Assembly: GCA_016190005.1 (NCBI GenBank)
Contig: JACPRK010000085.1
Location: forward strand, 1-39,656
Reading direction: 5' to 3'
DNA: 39,656 bases
Source: Candidatus Wallbacteria bacterium
Lineage (GTDB): Bacteria; Muiribacteriota; UBA6191; JACPRK01
The notes beneath the pieces are model-generated. The model worked only from the letters and a program-made list of their open reading frames with translations. It was not told the origin of the DNA and did not search any database. This document shows, in pieces, positions 16,901-25,774 of this stretch (position 1 is its first letter; each line of letters starts with the position of its first letter). The translations under genes were made by a program, and so were the position numbers.

Positions 16901-19900
16901 GAGGTCAGCAGCGTCTCGCCGGTACTGACGGCGGTGACAGGAAAGCTGAAGACCGCCACGCCGCCGGCAGCCGGGATCGTGCGTGACATGGTCATCGCGG
17001 CGCTCTCGAGCTTGTCGTTGCTCAGTTCCAATCTGGCGGAACTGATGAGAGCGTCTGAGCTGCCGTCGTTGCGGAGTCCGACCTCTACGCGGAGAGACTG
17101 GCTCCGGGTAACGCGCAGGCGCGAGGGCTGGATCGACACCAGTCGCAACAGCGAAGCAGCCCCCACATGCAGCTCCAGACCACTCGTCGCAGCCTGAGTG
17201 ATCGAGACGCCGATGCCCGAGTTGACATCCACCGCAGAAACGACTGCGCTGGCGATCGAGGTAGGTCCTGCCGACTCGGCGAGAGCCCGAAACACGAACG
17301 AGGCCGATTCGCTGGAGCGAAGGGTCCTTTCGAGCGCCAAGCTCGGGATTCTCACCCTGCCATTGGAGGCCACCAGATCCAGACGCGTCAGGCGCGTCGC
17401 AGCCTCGCCCCGATTCGTGAGCGTCGCGGTGATGTCGAAGGCATCGCCTTGCATGACCGTGGTCCTTGGGGTCGCCAGCGACGACAGCTCCAGGTCCGGT
17501 GGCAACTGAACCGACACTGTGATCGGCTGGGCGAGGTTCGAGACGACCGGTGCTTCGACACCGTTCCCCGCGTCGATTGCGCCGATTGCCACCGTCGAGA
17601 GCACCGAAGGGCCAGAGGCGCTTCCCGTCGTGTGAAACGTGAACGAGGCCGAGCCGCCAAAGCCGTCCAGAACGAAGCTGGGCGTCAGGTCGCCGACCAC
17701 CAAGGTGGCCGCTGGCAGGCGCAGGGTCTCGATCCTGGCCGGCGCCTCCCCCAAGTTCTTCAGGGTTGCCGTGACCCACATGGCCTGGCCGACACTGAGC
17801 GTCGTGAGCGCCGGCGCGATCGCTGCGATTCGGAGCTGCGGCGGGCCCAGCGCGACCAGTTCGGTCTTGCGTGCCTCATTTGCGACCAGGGGAGCCGGAT
17901 TTCCAGGCCCCACGTTGGTCGCGACGAAGGTCGCGCTGGAAAGAAGCGACGGGCCAGCGCTCCTGGCCGTCGCAGCGAACGTGATGGAGGCCCCCCCCCC
18001 TACTTGCAGCAGCGTGTCCAGGGTGAGGGCCGCCGATTCGAAGTTCTCGCCCGATAGCGTCAGCTGCCCCTGAGAGATTCTCACCGGCAACTCTCCGTCG
18101 TTACGGACCGCGACCGTCACTGCGGTCGACTGGTCCAGGCTGAGTCGACTGCGCTCCGCCACGATCGAGAGAATCTTGAAGCCGGGGCGTGATTCGACCT
18201 TGACCGTCGTTGGCACCGCAGCACTCGATTGGATCGCCACTTGCCGGCCGCTATTGACGTCGGCCGCGGTGACCACAGCGCTCGTGACCGTCGAAGAACC
18301 GACACCGACACCCGATCCGTCGAAGACGAGCGACGTCGCGGCGCCTCCCGCCAAGACCTCGGAGACCGAGAGGACCGGCATCTGCAGCGTCGTCCCCGTA
18401 AACACGAGAGTCGCACGCGAAAGGACGACGCCCGGCACTCCTTGGTTCGTCACCCGCACGACTGCCCGGACTGCTTGCCCGGAGTTCACGAGAGTCGGGG
18501 TGACCTCGATCGAGTCGATGAGCAGCGACGGAATCGGTTGCACCACGATCGTCGGCCCGGTAGCCAGGTTGCCCGAGAGACCTACCGATCGGTTCGACAG
18601 GACGTCGCGCGCCCCGAAGACAGCAGAGGTGAGAATCGAGTTCCCGTGGCTTCTACCGCTGACGGTAACGCCAAAGGCCGCCACGGCGCCGCCACCGGCG
18701 AGTAACACGTCGGTCGCCAGTGTGGTCGACGCCAATGCCTCCGTCGAGCTCTTGAGCCGGACCATGGTCACGCGCACGGGCGTCCCGCCCTCGTTGCGCA
18801 GGGTCACGGTGGCCAGCACCTGCTGCTCAACCGAGATGACGGCGCGCGGAGACGTTATCGAGACGATCTTCAGCAGAGGCGAAGAGAGCACCGCCACGAC
18901 GGGAGTGACCGCCGAAACCGTGGGCGCCGGCAGGGCTGCTCCGCTGTTCTCGTCGACAGCCTCGAACGTCGCTCCCTCGATGGAGGTCGATCCGGCCGCG
19001 GCCGCTCTGACCTGGAAAGTGAACGAGGTCTCGCCGGAGGTCACCAGGCTGCGGCTCGAGGAGATGGCAGCGGCGGTCAGACCGACGTTACCGAAGGAGG
19101 CCGTGGCCCGGCTGATGAGAGCGGTAGCTCCTCCCGAGTTGCGGACGGTGACCGTGGTTGTGAAGGTCTGCTCCTGCGTCGCCGTCAGCCGCTCGGGGAC
19201 GATCGCGACGACATCGAGGGCAGACGGCATCTGCACGGTCACGGTGACGGGCGAGGCCAAGTTGGAGGTGAGGCCGACCGGCCTGCTTGTTCCGAGGTTG
19301 CGTGCTGTGAAGACCGCGCTGGTCAGCGAGGTAGCGCCTGCGCCGACGGCTTGGAGCGAGAACGGGATGGCCGTCGTGGCGTTTTCACCGGCGAGCGAGA
19401 AGGTCCGCGTCACGCCTGCCGCCTCGAGGCTTGTGCCCGAGAGAACGAGCGCCTGGTGCGTGAACTGGACGGAGGCGCCGCCCGAGTTGCGGACGATCAC
19501 AGTCGCAGGAATCGTCTGTCCAACGGAGGCCGTGGGGCGTGGCACCGAGAACGAGACGATCACCAGCTCCGGGGCCGACAGCACGTTCAACACCGCCAGC
19601 GCATCGCGCGCCGAGCTCAACTGGAATCCGGTGGCACCGTCGACGCCGGTCACCGAGAACGTGGCGGTAGCCGGTCCGGCCGTGATCGTGAGGGGCGCCG
19701 AGACATCGAACCCGAAGGATGCGGTGGCGACAGCGGTAGCTGTTACGGGGTTGCTGGCCCGCGGCACGACGGAGAGCGGCGCAGCTCCGAATGTCAACGT
19801 CGCGGCCAGCGCGGTGGCCTCGACATCGCCGGAGTTACGAACAGGCACCGTGAACAGGATCGTCTGGCCGGGCTCGATCGAGCCCGGGGCATCGGCCGGC

Positions 19901-22900
19901 TGGATGGTCGCGGTCGCCGCAGCCCGTACCGTGACCATCAGCGGGCCGGTAGCCTGGCTATCGCTCTTGGCCTGGGTAGTCTGCGCATCCGTGCCCTCGA
20001 GCACTCCGTGGACAACGATGTTGGCGCCTGAGACCGAGGTCGGGAGGACGTCGACGTCGAAGTCCCAGCTGCCGCCGGCACCGGTCAGTAGGAAGCTGGG
20101 ACCGACTCCGACCGGTCGCACGACGAAGCCGCTGGAGACGTCGGAGGCGCCCTGCATGAACTTCAGAGTCGCCCGGTCGACGAAGGCGACGTGGCCGCCC
20201 CGGTTCCGGCCCGTGAAGCTCAGCCGGCGGCCGGTCTGCCGCTGCGTGAAGGTCGTGCCGGAGCCGGAGGTCACGGACTGGACGTCGAAGTCGGCGTTGA
20301 CTGTCTCGTAGGCCCAGACGTCTACCGGCGCCGTGGCCGTTCCGTCCTGGCCGTCGCTGGCTGTGACCAGGAACCGGTAGCGCCCCGCCGCCGTGGGCGT
20401 GACGCTGGCGTTGGCAAGCGTCGCGTTGACGATCAAAGGAGAATCCGGCCCCAGCAGCCGGCGCCACGAGTACGAGAGGGAGGCGCCCTCCGGATCGGTG
20501 GCGCTCGCGTTGAGACCGGCGGCCGTGTTCACCGCGACCGAGCGTTCTGGCCCGGCTCGCAGCCTGGGCGGGTGGGTGCGCCGGGTGAGGCTGATGGCGG
20601 TGCCCTGCGAAAGCAGGTTGTCGTCCACATTCGTCTCCGGAACGGCGTGGTCGGAGTTGACGACTCCCCAGAAGGTGATGGCCCCCGCGAGCTCGATGCT
20701 CAGCGCGAGCTGGACCGTGATGGACTGGCCGGCCGGAATTCCGTCGCGGTAGAGCACCTCCCGGCGGATCTGAAAGGTGGAGTTGAAGCCTGGGTTGTCC
20801 ACGGTCGTACCGACTCCGAGTTTGAACGGGACGGTCACAGCCACGGTCGACGAGTTCGACACCGTCACGGTGAAGAGCGCGACCTGGCTGACGGGCAGGC
20901 TCGACGGTGCGGAGATGGCGGTGACCTTCAAGTTCGTGGCCCCAGCGAGCGTGCGGGCGCGGAGCGAGTAGCTCCCCGTCTTTCCGTTCGGTCCACTGAC
21001 CAGCAGCAGGTAGGTGTCGGCCGAGGGTGCCGTGAAGACCAGATGGCTCGACCGGACGTAGGTGGGAACCGGATCGTCGTTGTCCGTCAAGACGCCGCCT
21101 GGGTTGCCCCCGGAGCTGGTCTGGACGGTGAGCTTGGAGTCCTGTAGCGTCCCCGTCAGCACGTCCAGGACCACGCTTTGCCCGCTGGCAAGCGTCAGCT
21201 TGAAGAGGTCGTTGTCGCTGGAACTGTCTATGACGCCCGGCAGCGCCGGCCCGTCCACGGTCAGGATGTCGTCGGCCTCGAAGGACTCGAAGCGATTCCC
21301 GGGATGATCGTCCGTGGTTCCCGTGGCAGTGATGTCGACCACGTTGCTGGCGAACTGCCCGTCTGCCCTCATGCGGACCTGGTAGACCCCTGGGCTCGAG
21401 TAGACGTGGGTGGGGCTGATGGCGGTCGACGTCAAGCCGTCGCCGAAGTCCCAGAGGAAGCTGGCGAGCGGCCCGAACGACCTGTTGGAGAACGTCACCG
21501 AGAAGCCCGGCGAACCGCTGGTGGGCGAGGCGGCGATCCGCGCCACTCCAGTCACCGTGAAGACCCGGACCGAGTAGTCGTATCGCGGCTGCGCCGGCGG
21601 CGTGAAATCGCCCTGGCTGACGCGCACGTAGTAGGTGCCGTCGGCGGCCACCGAAGTATCGAGCAGTCGCGCCACGCTCTGCGTCCCGCTCACGTCGAGG
21701 GCGCCCGTGGTCCGCGTCAGGACGGTCGTGCCGTCCGTCGAGAAGAGCGATAGCTCCAGCGCCACGCCGTCGGCTCCCGCGGCTTCGAGCTGGTAGCGCA
21801 CGCCCGTCGAGAGCGGCACCTGGAAGAAGTCTCCGGCCTCAGGGCTCGAGCCTGCCGGTTCGATCACGCCCTGGCCGGCAGCGCCATTCGGAGTCAGTAC
21901 ATCCGCCAAGCCCGTTCCACTGGCCAGGTTGGGATGGTCGTCGGAGAAGACGTGGGTCAGCGAGCGCGTCGCGCGCCCTTCGCGCACGGTGTCGTCGACG
22001 GCCCGGACGGTGAGGAGCTCGCCAGCGCTGGTGGTGACCACGTAGTCGACGACGGACTCGTAGCTGCCGGTCGACTGGTTTCGCACCATCGCCAGCCAGG
22101 CCCCCGCCCCGGCCCGGTACTGCACGGCCACGACCGTGCGGCCCGTCGCCGCCGTCACAGAAGCGATCACCTTCTGGCGCCCGGAGGCGTTCGCGGGCGG
22201 ATTGGAGATCGTCACGACCGGATCGGAGCCATTCGGCCGGGCGGTCAGCGCAACCGTCGCCGCCAGGTCCCAGGCCTGCGGCGCCTTGGCGATTGTGCCG
22301 GCTCGCACGATCACGCGCCACGTCCCGGGCCAGATCTTGCCAGCGGCGACGACGCCGGCGCGCGTCAGGGCTACCTGCTCGACCGGATCGACGGAGTTGT
22401 TGCCGCGAGTCGCCGCGGCGGACGGATTCGCCGGATCGAGCACCCACGGCATCCAGACGGTGCCGTCGGGACCGAGAAGGCGCAGGTCGAGATCGTTCAC
22501 CAGGGCCGGGCCCGCCAGCAGGCTCCCCTGCGGATCGGTCCACGCGAGCGTGACCCTCAGCTCCTGGCGCGCGTCTCCGACCGAAAAGGTCGTATGAGTC
22601 GTCTCATCTGACGAGGAGAACGAACCCGAGAGAGTCTGCTTCACGAAGGGCGCGTGCAGCTCCGTGTAGGCCAGCGCCAGCATCTGCTGGGCGTCGAGGA
22701 GACCGAACCCACTGGTGTAGTCCGGACCGGCACCTGCGTACGGCGCCGCGACGATGTCGGTGCAACTGTTGAGCGCGATCGCCTTGACGCGGGAGGCGCG
22801 CGGCGCTCCCCCGCCATAGCGCGTGTGGGCGTCGAGGAACAGCGCCAGCTGGCCCGAGACGTTTGCCGCGCCCATCGATGTGCCGCTGGCCTGCTGGTAC

Positions 22901-24450
22901 ACCCCGCCCGGCGCGGGCGCGACGACCCGATCGCCCACCGCCACGAGATCGGGCTTGACGCGCCCGTCGTCGCACGGACCCCAGCTCGAGTAGCTCGCGA
23001 CCCGATCGCCGTCGGTGGTCGCCCCCACGGTGAGCACGTTTTTGGCGCACGCCTGGTCCTCCATCGTCTCGTAGAACTCTCCCGAAACCTGCAGCCCGTC
23101 GTGGCTCGAGGCGTTCGTGCCGTCGTCCCGGTCGTCGCCGGCCGCCTTCACGACGATCAGGCCGGTCTGCACGACCATCTGGTCGAAGTCCTGCGCGGCT
23201 CCGGAGTAGAAGCCGAAGAGCTGCTGCCCCCCCGTGTTGCAGTACGTCTGACCGCAAGTCCCGCCTGCCTGAAATCCGATCGCGTGCCCCCAGGAGTGGT
23301 TCGCGATGCTGAGGCCGTCCCGGGCCGCCGCATCCCGACACTCCTGGACCGGGTCGCCCACGAAGTCGAATGCGAAGAGACTGGCCGCGGGCGCCTGCCC
23401 CCGGGCGGCGGGCGAAGCACGGCCCGAGCCGGCGATGATACCGGCCACCTGGGTCGCGTGCAGGTCGAGCGCCGCCGCGTCGACGACCGTGACGCGCCCG
23501 GTGAGGTCCGGGTGGCTCGCCTCGGGGAGGCCGCCGTCCCACACGCCTATCTTCACGCCGGTGCCATCGACGCCGTAGGGCGCGGAGAGTGCGGACTGCA
23601 CATTGCTCCGGCTTCCCGCCATCGCGCTGGCCACTCGGCGCGGCGGTTCCCCAGGCTCGACGTAGCAGACCCCGGCCAGGCCGGCGATCGAAGCGACGTC
23701 CTTTGCGTACGCCGTCAACCGGATGGCGCCCGTCGGAGAAGGTTGCGCCGAGAGAAGACGCGCGCCCAGGGCCGTCAGCTCGGCTGCGGCCAGCGCGAAG
23801 TCTGCCGTCGCGAAGAGGCTGACCCGGAGCTCGACCGGCTCCGGCGCACTCTCGGCCGGCTGTGACAGTGCGGGCGAGAGCTTGTCCTGTGGGTAGAGGT
23901 TCCCGATGGCCCGCAGGTAGCGGGCGAACCTCAGACCGCCCGCCGCTTCAGCGGGGACGTCCAGCACGTAGGCGCGGTCGGGCAGGTACTCGAGTATCCG
24001 GGCTCCGATCCGTTCGAGCTCCAGCCGGTCGGCAGCGGTCGGCTCATCCCGGAACTGGGCCACGAGGTACTCGCGGTCGCCGCGCACGGCGAATGGCGCG
24101 CCAGCCAAGAGCTCGAAAGTGCCGGACTTGAGCCTGAGGAGCTGCCGCGGCGAGTCGCTCGTGCGAGGGGAGACGGCCCGCCGCTGGAGCCGGATGTCCG
24201 GCAACCGGTCGAGGACCGCAGGGGGCGGCTGAGCGACTGGGGTGGAGGGTGTAGCCAGGGCGGGCTGGGAGCAAGGCAAGGGCTGGGACACGTACCGGGG
24301 CGAGGGCAGAGCGGCACGAGAGTCCTCGGGGGCAGGCCGAGCCGCGGGAAAATCCCGCCAGGCGAGAGCAGCGAGCACGGCGATGCAGGCGAAGAAGGCG
24401 GCCAGCAGCCGGGCTCTCAGCCGGCTTCCGCCGGGTCCCGTCTCGCTCAC
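13927..24450 (-). CDS. Giant secreted/surface subtilase with PPC, PKD, CARDB-like and ~14 tandem Ig-like repeat domains
   Basis: 3,507 residues. The order is: signal/anchor helix (about 14-32); Pro-rich linker; propeptide-like region (about 105-200); S8 subtilisin domain (about 285-600) with Asp305 (IGVWDGGLPE), His331 (LDLHATQVAG), oxyanion Asn in SIANHSWGHA and Ser525 (ASGTSMGAAN), all present so probably active; a beta domain (about 615-750); two PPC-like domains flanking a PKD domain (SFLWDFGDG); a CARDB-like domain and a cadherin/PKD-like domain; then about 14 repeats of about 117 residues (about 1505-3140); two more Ig/PKD-like domains; and a C-terminal domain of about 170 residues (YVSLLRGKTLISPPIQ...) that I do not recognise. 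The start is GTG at 24450 with AAGGAG 7 nt upstream. No LPXTG or obvious sorting tag is seen. It lies 154 nt downstream of the SpoIID-like gene on the same strand. Substrate, processing and surface attachment are unknown. Confidence 0.9.
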   Translation of the reverse strand: MSETGPGGSRLRARLLAAFFACIAVLAALAWRDFPAARPAPEDSRAALPSPRYVSQPLPCSQPALATPSTPVAQPPPAVLDRLPDIRLQRRAVSPRTSDSPRQLLRLKSGTFELLAGAPFAVRGDREYLVAQFRDEPTAADRLELERIGARILEYLPDRAYVLDVPAEAAGGLRFARYLRAIGNLYPQDKLSPALSQPAESAPEPVELRVSLFATADFALAAAELTALGARLLSAQPSPTGAIRLTAYAKDVASIAGLAGVCYVEPGEPPRRVASAMAGSRSNVQSALSAPYGVDGTGVKIGVWDGGLPEASHPDLTGRVTVVDAAALDLHATQVAGIIAGSGRASPAARGQAPAASLFAFDFVGDPVQECRDAAARDGLSIANHSWGHAIGFQAGGTCGQTYCNTGGQQLFGFYSGAAQDFDQMVVQTGLIVVKAAGDDRDDGTNASSHDGLQVSGEFYETMEDQACAKNVLTVGATTDGDRVASYSSWGPCDDGRVKPDLVAVGDRVVAPAPGGVYQQASGTSMGAANVSGQLALFLDAHTRYGGGAPRASRVKAIALNSCTDIVAAPYAGAGPDYTSGFGLLDAQQMLALAYTELHAPFVKQTLSGSFSSSDETTHTTFSVGDARQELRVTLAWTDPQGSLLAGPALVNDLDLRLLGPDGTVWMPWVLDPANPSAAATRGNNSVDPVEQVALTRAGVVAAGKIWPGTWRVIVRAGTIAKAPQAWDLAATVALTARPNGSDPVVTISNPPANASGRQKVIASVTAATGRTVVAVQYRAGAGAWLAMVRNQSTGSYESVVDYVVTTSAGELLTVRAVDDTVREGRATRSLTHVFSDDHPNLASGTGLADVLTPNGAAGQGVIEPAGSSPEAGDFFQVPLSTGVRYQLEAAGADGVALELSLFSTDGTTVLTRTTGALDVSGTQSVARLLDTSVAADGTYYVRVSQGDFTPPAQPRYDYSVRVFTVTGVARIAASPTSGSPGFSVTFSNRSFGPLASFLWDFGDGLTSTAISPTHVYSSPGVYQVRMRADGQFASNVVDITATGTTDDHPGNRFESFEADDILTVDGPALPGVIDSSSDNDLFKLTLASGQSVVLDVLTGTLQDSKLTVQTSSGGNPGGVLTDNDDPVPTYVRSSHLVFTAPSADTYLLLVSGPNGKTGSYSLRARTLAGATNLKVTAISAPSSLPVSQVALFTVTVSNSSTVAVTVPFKLGVGTTVDNPGFNSTFQIRREVLYRDGIPAGQSITVQLALSIELAGAITFWGVVNSDHAVPETNVDDNLLSQGTAISLTRRTHPPRLRAGPERSVAVNTAAGLNASATDPEGASLSYSWRRLLGPDSPLIVNATLANASVTPTAAGRYRFLVTASDGQDGTATAPVDVWAYETVNADFDVQSVTSGSGTTFTQRQTGRRLSFTGRNRGGHVAFVDRATLKFMQGASDVSSGFVVRPVGVGPSFLLTGAGGSWDFDVDVLPTSVSGANIVVHGVLEGTDAQTTQAKSDSQATGPLMVTVRAAATATIQPADAPGSIEPGQTILFTVPVRNSGDVEATALAATLTFGAAPLSVVPRASNPVTATAVATASFGFDVSAPLTITAGPATATFSVTGVDGATGFQLSSARDALAVLNVLSAPELVIVSFSVPRPTASVGQTIPATVIVRNSGGASVQFTHQALVLSGTSLEAAGVTRTFSLAGENATTAIPFSLQAVGAGATSLTSAVFTARNLGTSRPVGLTSNLASPVTVTVQMPSALDVVAIVPERLTATQEQTFTTTVTVRNSGGATALISRATASFGNVGLTAAAISSSRSLVTSGETSFTFQVRAAAAGSTSIEGATFEAVDENSGAALPAPTVSAVTPVVAVLSSPLLKIVSITSPRAVISVEQQVLATVTLRNEGGTPVRVTMVRLKSSTEALASTTLATDVLLAGGGAVAAFGVTVSGRSHGNSILTSAVFGARDVLSNRSVGLSGNLATGPTIVVQPIPSLLIDSIEVTPTLVNSGQAVRAVVRVTNQGVPGVVLSRATLVFTGTTLQMPVLSVSEVLAGGAATSLVFDGSGVGVGSSTVTSAVVTAADVNSGRQVAIQSSAAVPTTVKVESRPGFKILSIVAERSRLSLDQSTAVTVAVRNDGELPVRISQGQLTLSGENFESAALTLDTLLQVGGGASITFAATARSAGPSLLSSATFVATNVGPGNPAPLVANEARKTELVALGPPQLRIAAIAPALTTLSVGQAMWVTATLKNLGEAPARIETLRLPAATLVVGDLTPSFVLDGFGGSASFTFHTTGSASGPSVLSTVAIGAIDAGNGVEAPVVSNLAQPITVSVQLPPDLELSSLATPRTTVMQGDAFDITATLTNRGEAATRLTRLDLVASNGRVRIPSLALERTLRSSESASFVFRALAESAGPTSIASAVVSAVDVNSGIGVSITQAATSGLELHVGAASLLRLVSIQPSRLRVTRSQSLRVEVGLRNDGSSDALISSARLELSNDKLESAAMTMSRTIPAAGGVAVFSFPVTAVSTGETLLTSASFAAVDTSTLRTAPLLGNLASPPAKVVIEEPPVLRVVGIGAAALAVSLGKTLRCTVDVLNAGGAKVRVTSVVLLLSNNRLLQSPTSFAREIPGQQTDRFALDTTAVQTGPVELLGAAVAGVDTNTELPAGLQPSTVTPLSLRVRAPPAVELLSIVGGRTEATLGQSFPVTVTFGNAGEDPATLTTASLTEAGVILTVPKRTKLAALPRLGTTTTYSFTATARSTGTVTLSTAVVESRDTDGARLPLAANRAVPVSIEVQSAPSLRIVSLSLSPSAAVTRAAITTGQGFSVFLTLGHGGGAPVDLTGASLVYNATQLSVPPLALSTGLPATKPGAVRLLTLEFPGIGAASGGRSGIATAVVSARDRNTGVPVRISGNSAVPLVLDVQPRGHLKLTGLTASRATVTVGQRFDVSASLENSGVAALLLKRVQLVASGPAADVPVLVEPITLTRPRSVVFTYSVVPRAVGTLKFTSAVVDALDLNSGEVERLRTNLAKPIEVVAQSPPALELVSIRAARGVVSIGEHLLVTVAVRNTGGAAATLTAARLSASQGRFTTGLLSMAATLAPTSSGSPVAVLSFDLTASTTGTEHFDGVELQARDANTGGSLPASVRTPAAVAQVRVLSTNVSPTASFTGLGELYLTDGEPVTAVYNAASTSDPDGDSIKLAWSIAAGAGISIASPSTTSTLVTFSSTGVKALRLRAVDGRGAFAVVTRTLTVTANSSPVVDAGDDRLAAVGFPLRMVGSARDDDIGDQLSLRWYPLDGANQTVASSGPAVALTPAAPGIIRLAFEASDARGGRATDTVSIEAMAPRTWYVSLLRGKTLISPPIQALRSDGEPISCRDLLEAAEASFLVSTREKLPGRSTFHTLLPGSGEDAPLEPGKGYLLTRRGPAAPLKFPGLPWPGRLPTRVLAAGSHLIGVIVGPGSPSDSEDLRTTLGVRFVGRVRAAAGTGRLELHVPQRSPLFEIQTGLGYLVTIPTTRQVVIPEGTE
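15030..19930 (-). repeat. ~14 tandem ~350-bp units encoding Ig/CARDB-like domains
   Basis: Boundaries are approximate. Each unit follows the same pattern: L.I.SI...R..VS.GQ...VTV..RN.G.........L......, then GG...F....., LTSA...A.D.NSG, and NLA.P..V.VQ before the next unit. I count 13 clear units plus a divergent first one, each about 114-127 residues. The copies are well diverged in sequence, so this is an old expansion of a protein domain, not recent DNA amplification. The pattern matches bacterial CARDB/DUF11-like adhesion or spacer domains in general form; the exact family needs a profile search. Confidence 0.85.
17991..18000. repeat. C10/G10 mononucleotide tract inside the giant subtilase gene
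   Basis: Ten consecutive C on the plus strand read as G10 on the coding strand, encoding part of VGGGAS in one of the middle tandem domains. The frame is intact here. Slippage by one base would truncate the protein in the middle of the repeat array, leaving the N-terminal protease. Confidence 0.85.
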
Positions 24451-24604
24451 GCCGCCTCTCCTTGGCTGCCCGCCGCCGGGCTCCCGTGCACGCTTTCGTC
24501 AGGCGCGCGAGATCCTCGCAGCGCCTCGCCGCTTGCAATGTTGCAACAATCCGGGCTCAACGGCAATCAAGGAAAGATAAATGCAAATCCCAGGCCACTG
24601 CCCC

Positions 24605-25774
24605 TCATACGTGACGCAGCCCGGCGCCTGGGTAGTAGAACGCGAGAATCTCGCGGAAGCCCCTCCCCTGCGTCGCCATTCGTGCCGCACCGGCCTGGCA
24701 CATCCCGGCCAGGTGTCCGCGACCGTTCCCGGTGAGCCGCACCTGGCCGGCACGGTCGACGAGCACCAGCCTCCGGGAGCGCATCGCCCAGCGCCCCGTC
24801 GCGGCCCGGACTTCCCGGGCCACGGACTCGAACGGCGCCTCGATGGAGCGGCCGCCGGCGCTCGCCGCAAAGGCCGAAGCCAGCCCACCGGTGTCCTCAC
24901 TGGACCGTTTGACTTCGAATGCAGCTCGGACCGGGCCGGCCAAACGGCGCCCCGCCGCACGCTCCAGCGCCCGCTGCCAGTCCTCGCGCGCCATCGCGAC
25001 CGTCCACTCGCGCCGGACGCAGCCGGGGTCCGGACGGCTCTGGAAGATGGACGGGATCGGGCCCCAAAGGTCGCTCGGACGCTCCAGCCTCCCACCGCAC
25101 TCGGCGGTGTAAAAGGCCGGCAGCGGCCTCCCGCCAAGCTCCAGGTAGAGCCCCACCACAGCGTCCGCGGCAGCTCGCTCCCGCGCCGAGGCGGACCGAA
25201 CGATCCCGGCAAATCGCTGGCAGTGGGTGGTGTCGCAGAGATCGAACCCGGCGGCCACATGCCGGCCGCGGCCGGCCAGCACGAAGCTCAGGCAGGCCAC
25301 GACCTGCGCCTTGATCGCCTCGCCGCCCGCGCCGGGCTCTCTCTCGATCAGTGCCGACTCCACAGCCAGCGCGGGCGCAGGCAGCTCGAGCACCACCCGC
25401 AACACGCCGCCCGCCGCGCTCACCGTCAGCGCCCCCTCGAGCTCGCGCAAAGGGGCGCCCGCCACTGCGGCCTCGAAGCGTCCGCGAGCCAGGGTCAGCC
25501 GATCGGCCAGCCGCCGTCCCGCCGTTCCACCCCAGACCACAAGCCTCGATCCGCCCTCTGCGCGGACGCGTAGACCATGCTGCGAGAGCCGCATGTTCGT
25601 CGCGCCCGCGCCTCCCGGAAGCGTCAACCGGAGCTCACCCGCGGCCGCGCTGAGCGTCAGCTCCACGGGTGTCAGCAACGCGAAGAGCCCCACGCGCACG
25701 GGCTCGCTCGCCGATGCGCGACCGGCCGCGCAGCTCAGGACGGCCACGACCAGGGCGAACGCCCGCCCGCTCAC
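24605..25774 (-). CDS. SpoIID/LytB-domain protein (probable peptidoglycan-active, exported)
   Basis: A 389-residue exported protein. The signal peptide is SGRAFALVVAVLSCAAGRASAS. The N-terminal half (about 25-140) is a beta-rich region, and the C-terminal half is a SpoIID/LytB domain. Visible landmarks are the conserved Glu146 region IEREPGAGGEAIKAQVVA, the metal/disulfide motif CDTTHCQRFAG, the YTAECGGRLE motif (an S/CGG element) and a terminal GNGRGHLAGMCQAGAARMA. In Bacillus, SpoIID is a lytic transglycosylase acting on denuded glycan; LytB-type relatives modify amidases. The frame is open far upstream through the preceding gene, but the GTG at 25774 overlaps that gene's stop by 4 nt (GTGA) and starts the signal peptide. 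It is co-transcribed with the transpeptidase gene upstream. Enzyme activity is inferred from family; the general domain call is firm. Confidence 0.85.
   Translation of the reverse strand: MSGRAFALVVAVLSCAAGRASASEPVRVGLFALLTPVELTLSAAAGELRLTLPGGAGATNMRLSQHGLRVRAEGGSRLVVWGGTAGRRLADRLTLARGRFEAAVAGAPLRELEGALTVSAAGGVLRVVLELPAPALAVESALIEREPGAGGEAIKAQVVACLSFVLAGRGRHVAAGFDLCDTTHCQRFAGIVRSASARERAAADAVVGLYLELGGRPLPAFYTAECGGRLERPSDLWGPIPSIFQSRPDPGCVRREWTVAMAREDWQRALERAAGRRLAGPVRAAFEVKRSSEDTGGLASAFAASAGGRSIEAPFESVAREVRAATGRWAMRSRRLVLVDRAGQVRLTGNGRGHLAGMCQAGAARMATQGRGFREILAFYYPGAGLRHV

Noticed and set aside
15030..19930. Regular ~350-bp periodicity considered as a DNA repeat array or CRISPR-like element
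   Set aside because: The units are protein-level domain repeats that are strongly diverged at DNA level and lie in one open frame; there are no short identical repeats with unique spacers.
18176..20311. A 711-codon open frame on the plus strand opposite the giant subtilase gene
   Set aside because: It lies entirely antisense to the repeat array, shows Thr/Ala/Arg/Val-rich composition mirroring the opposite frame, and has no domain; long antisense frames are expected in GC-rich DNA.
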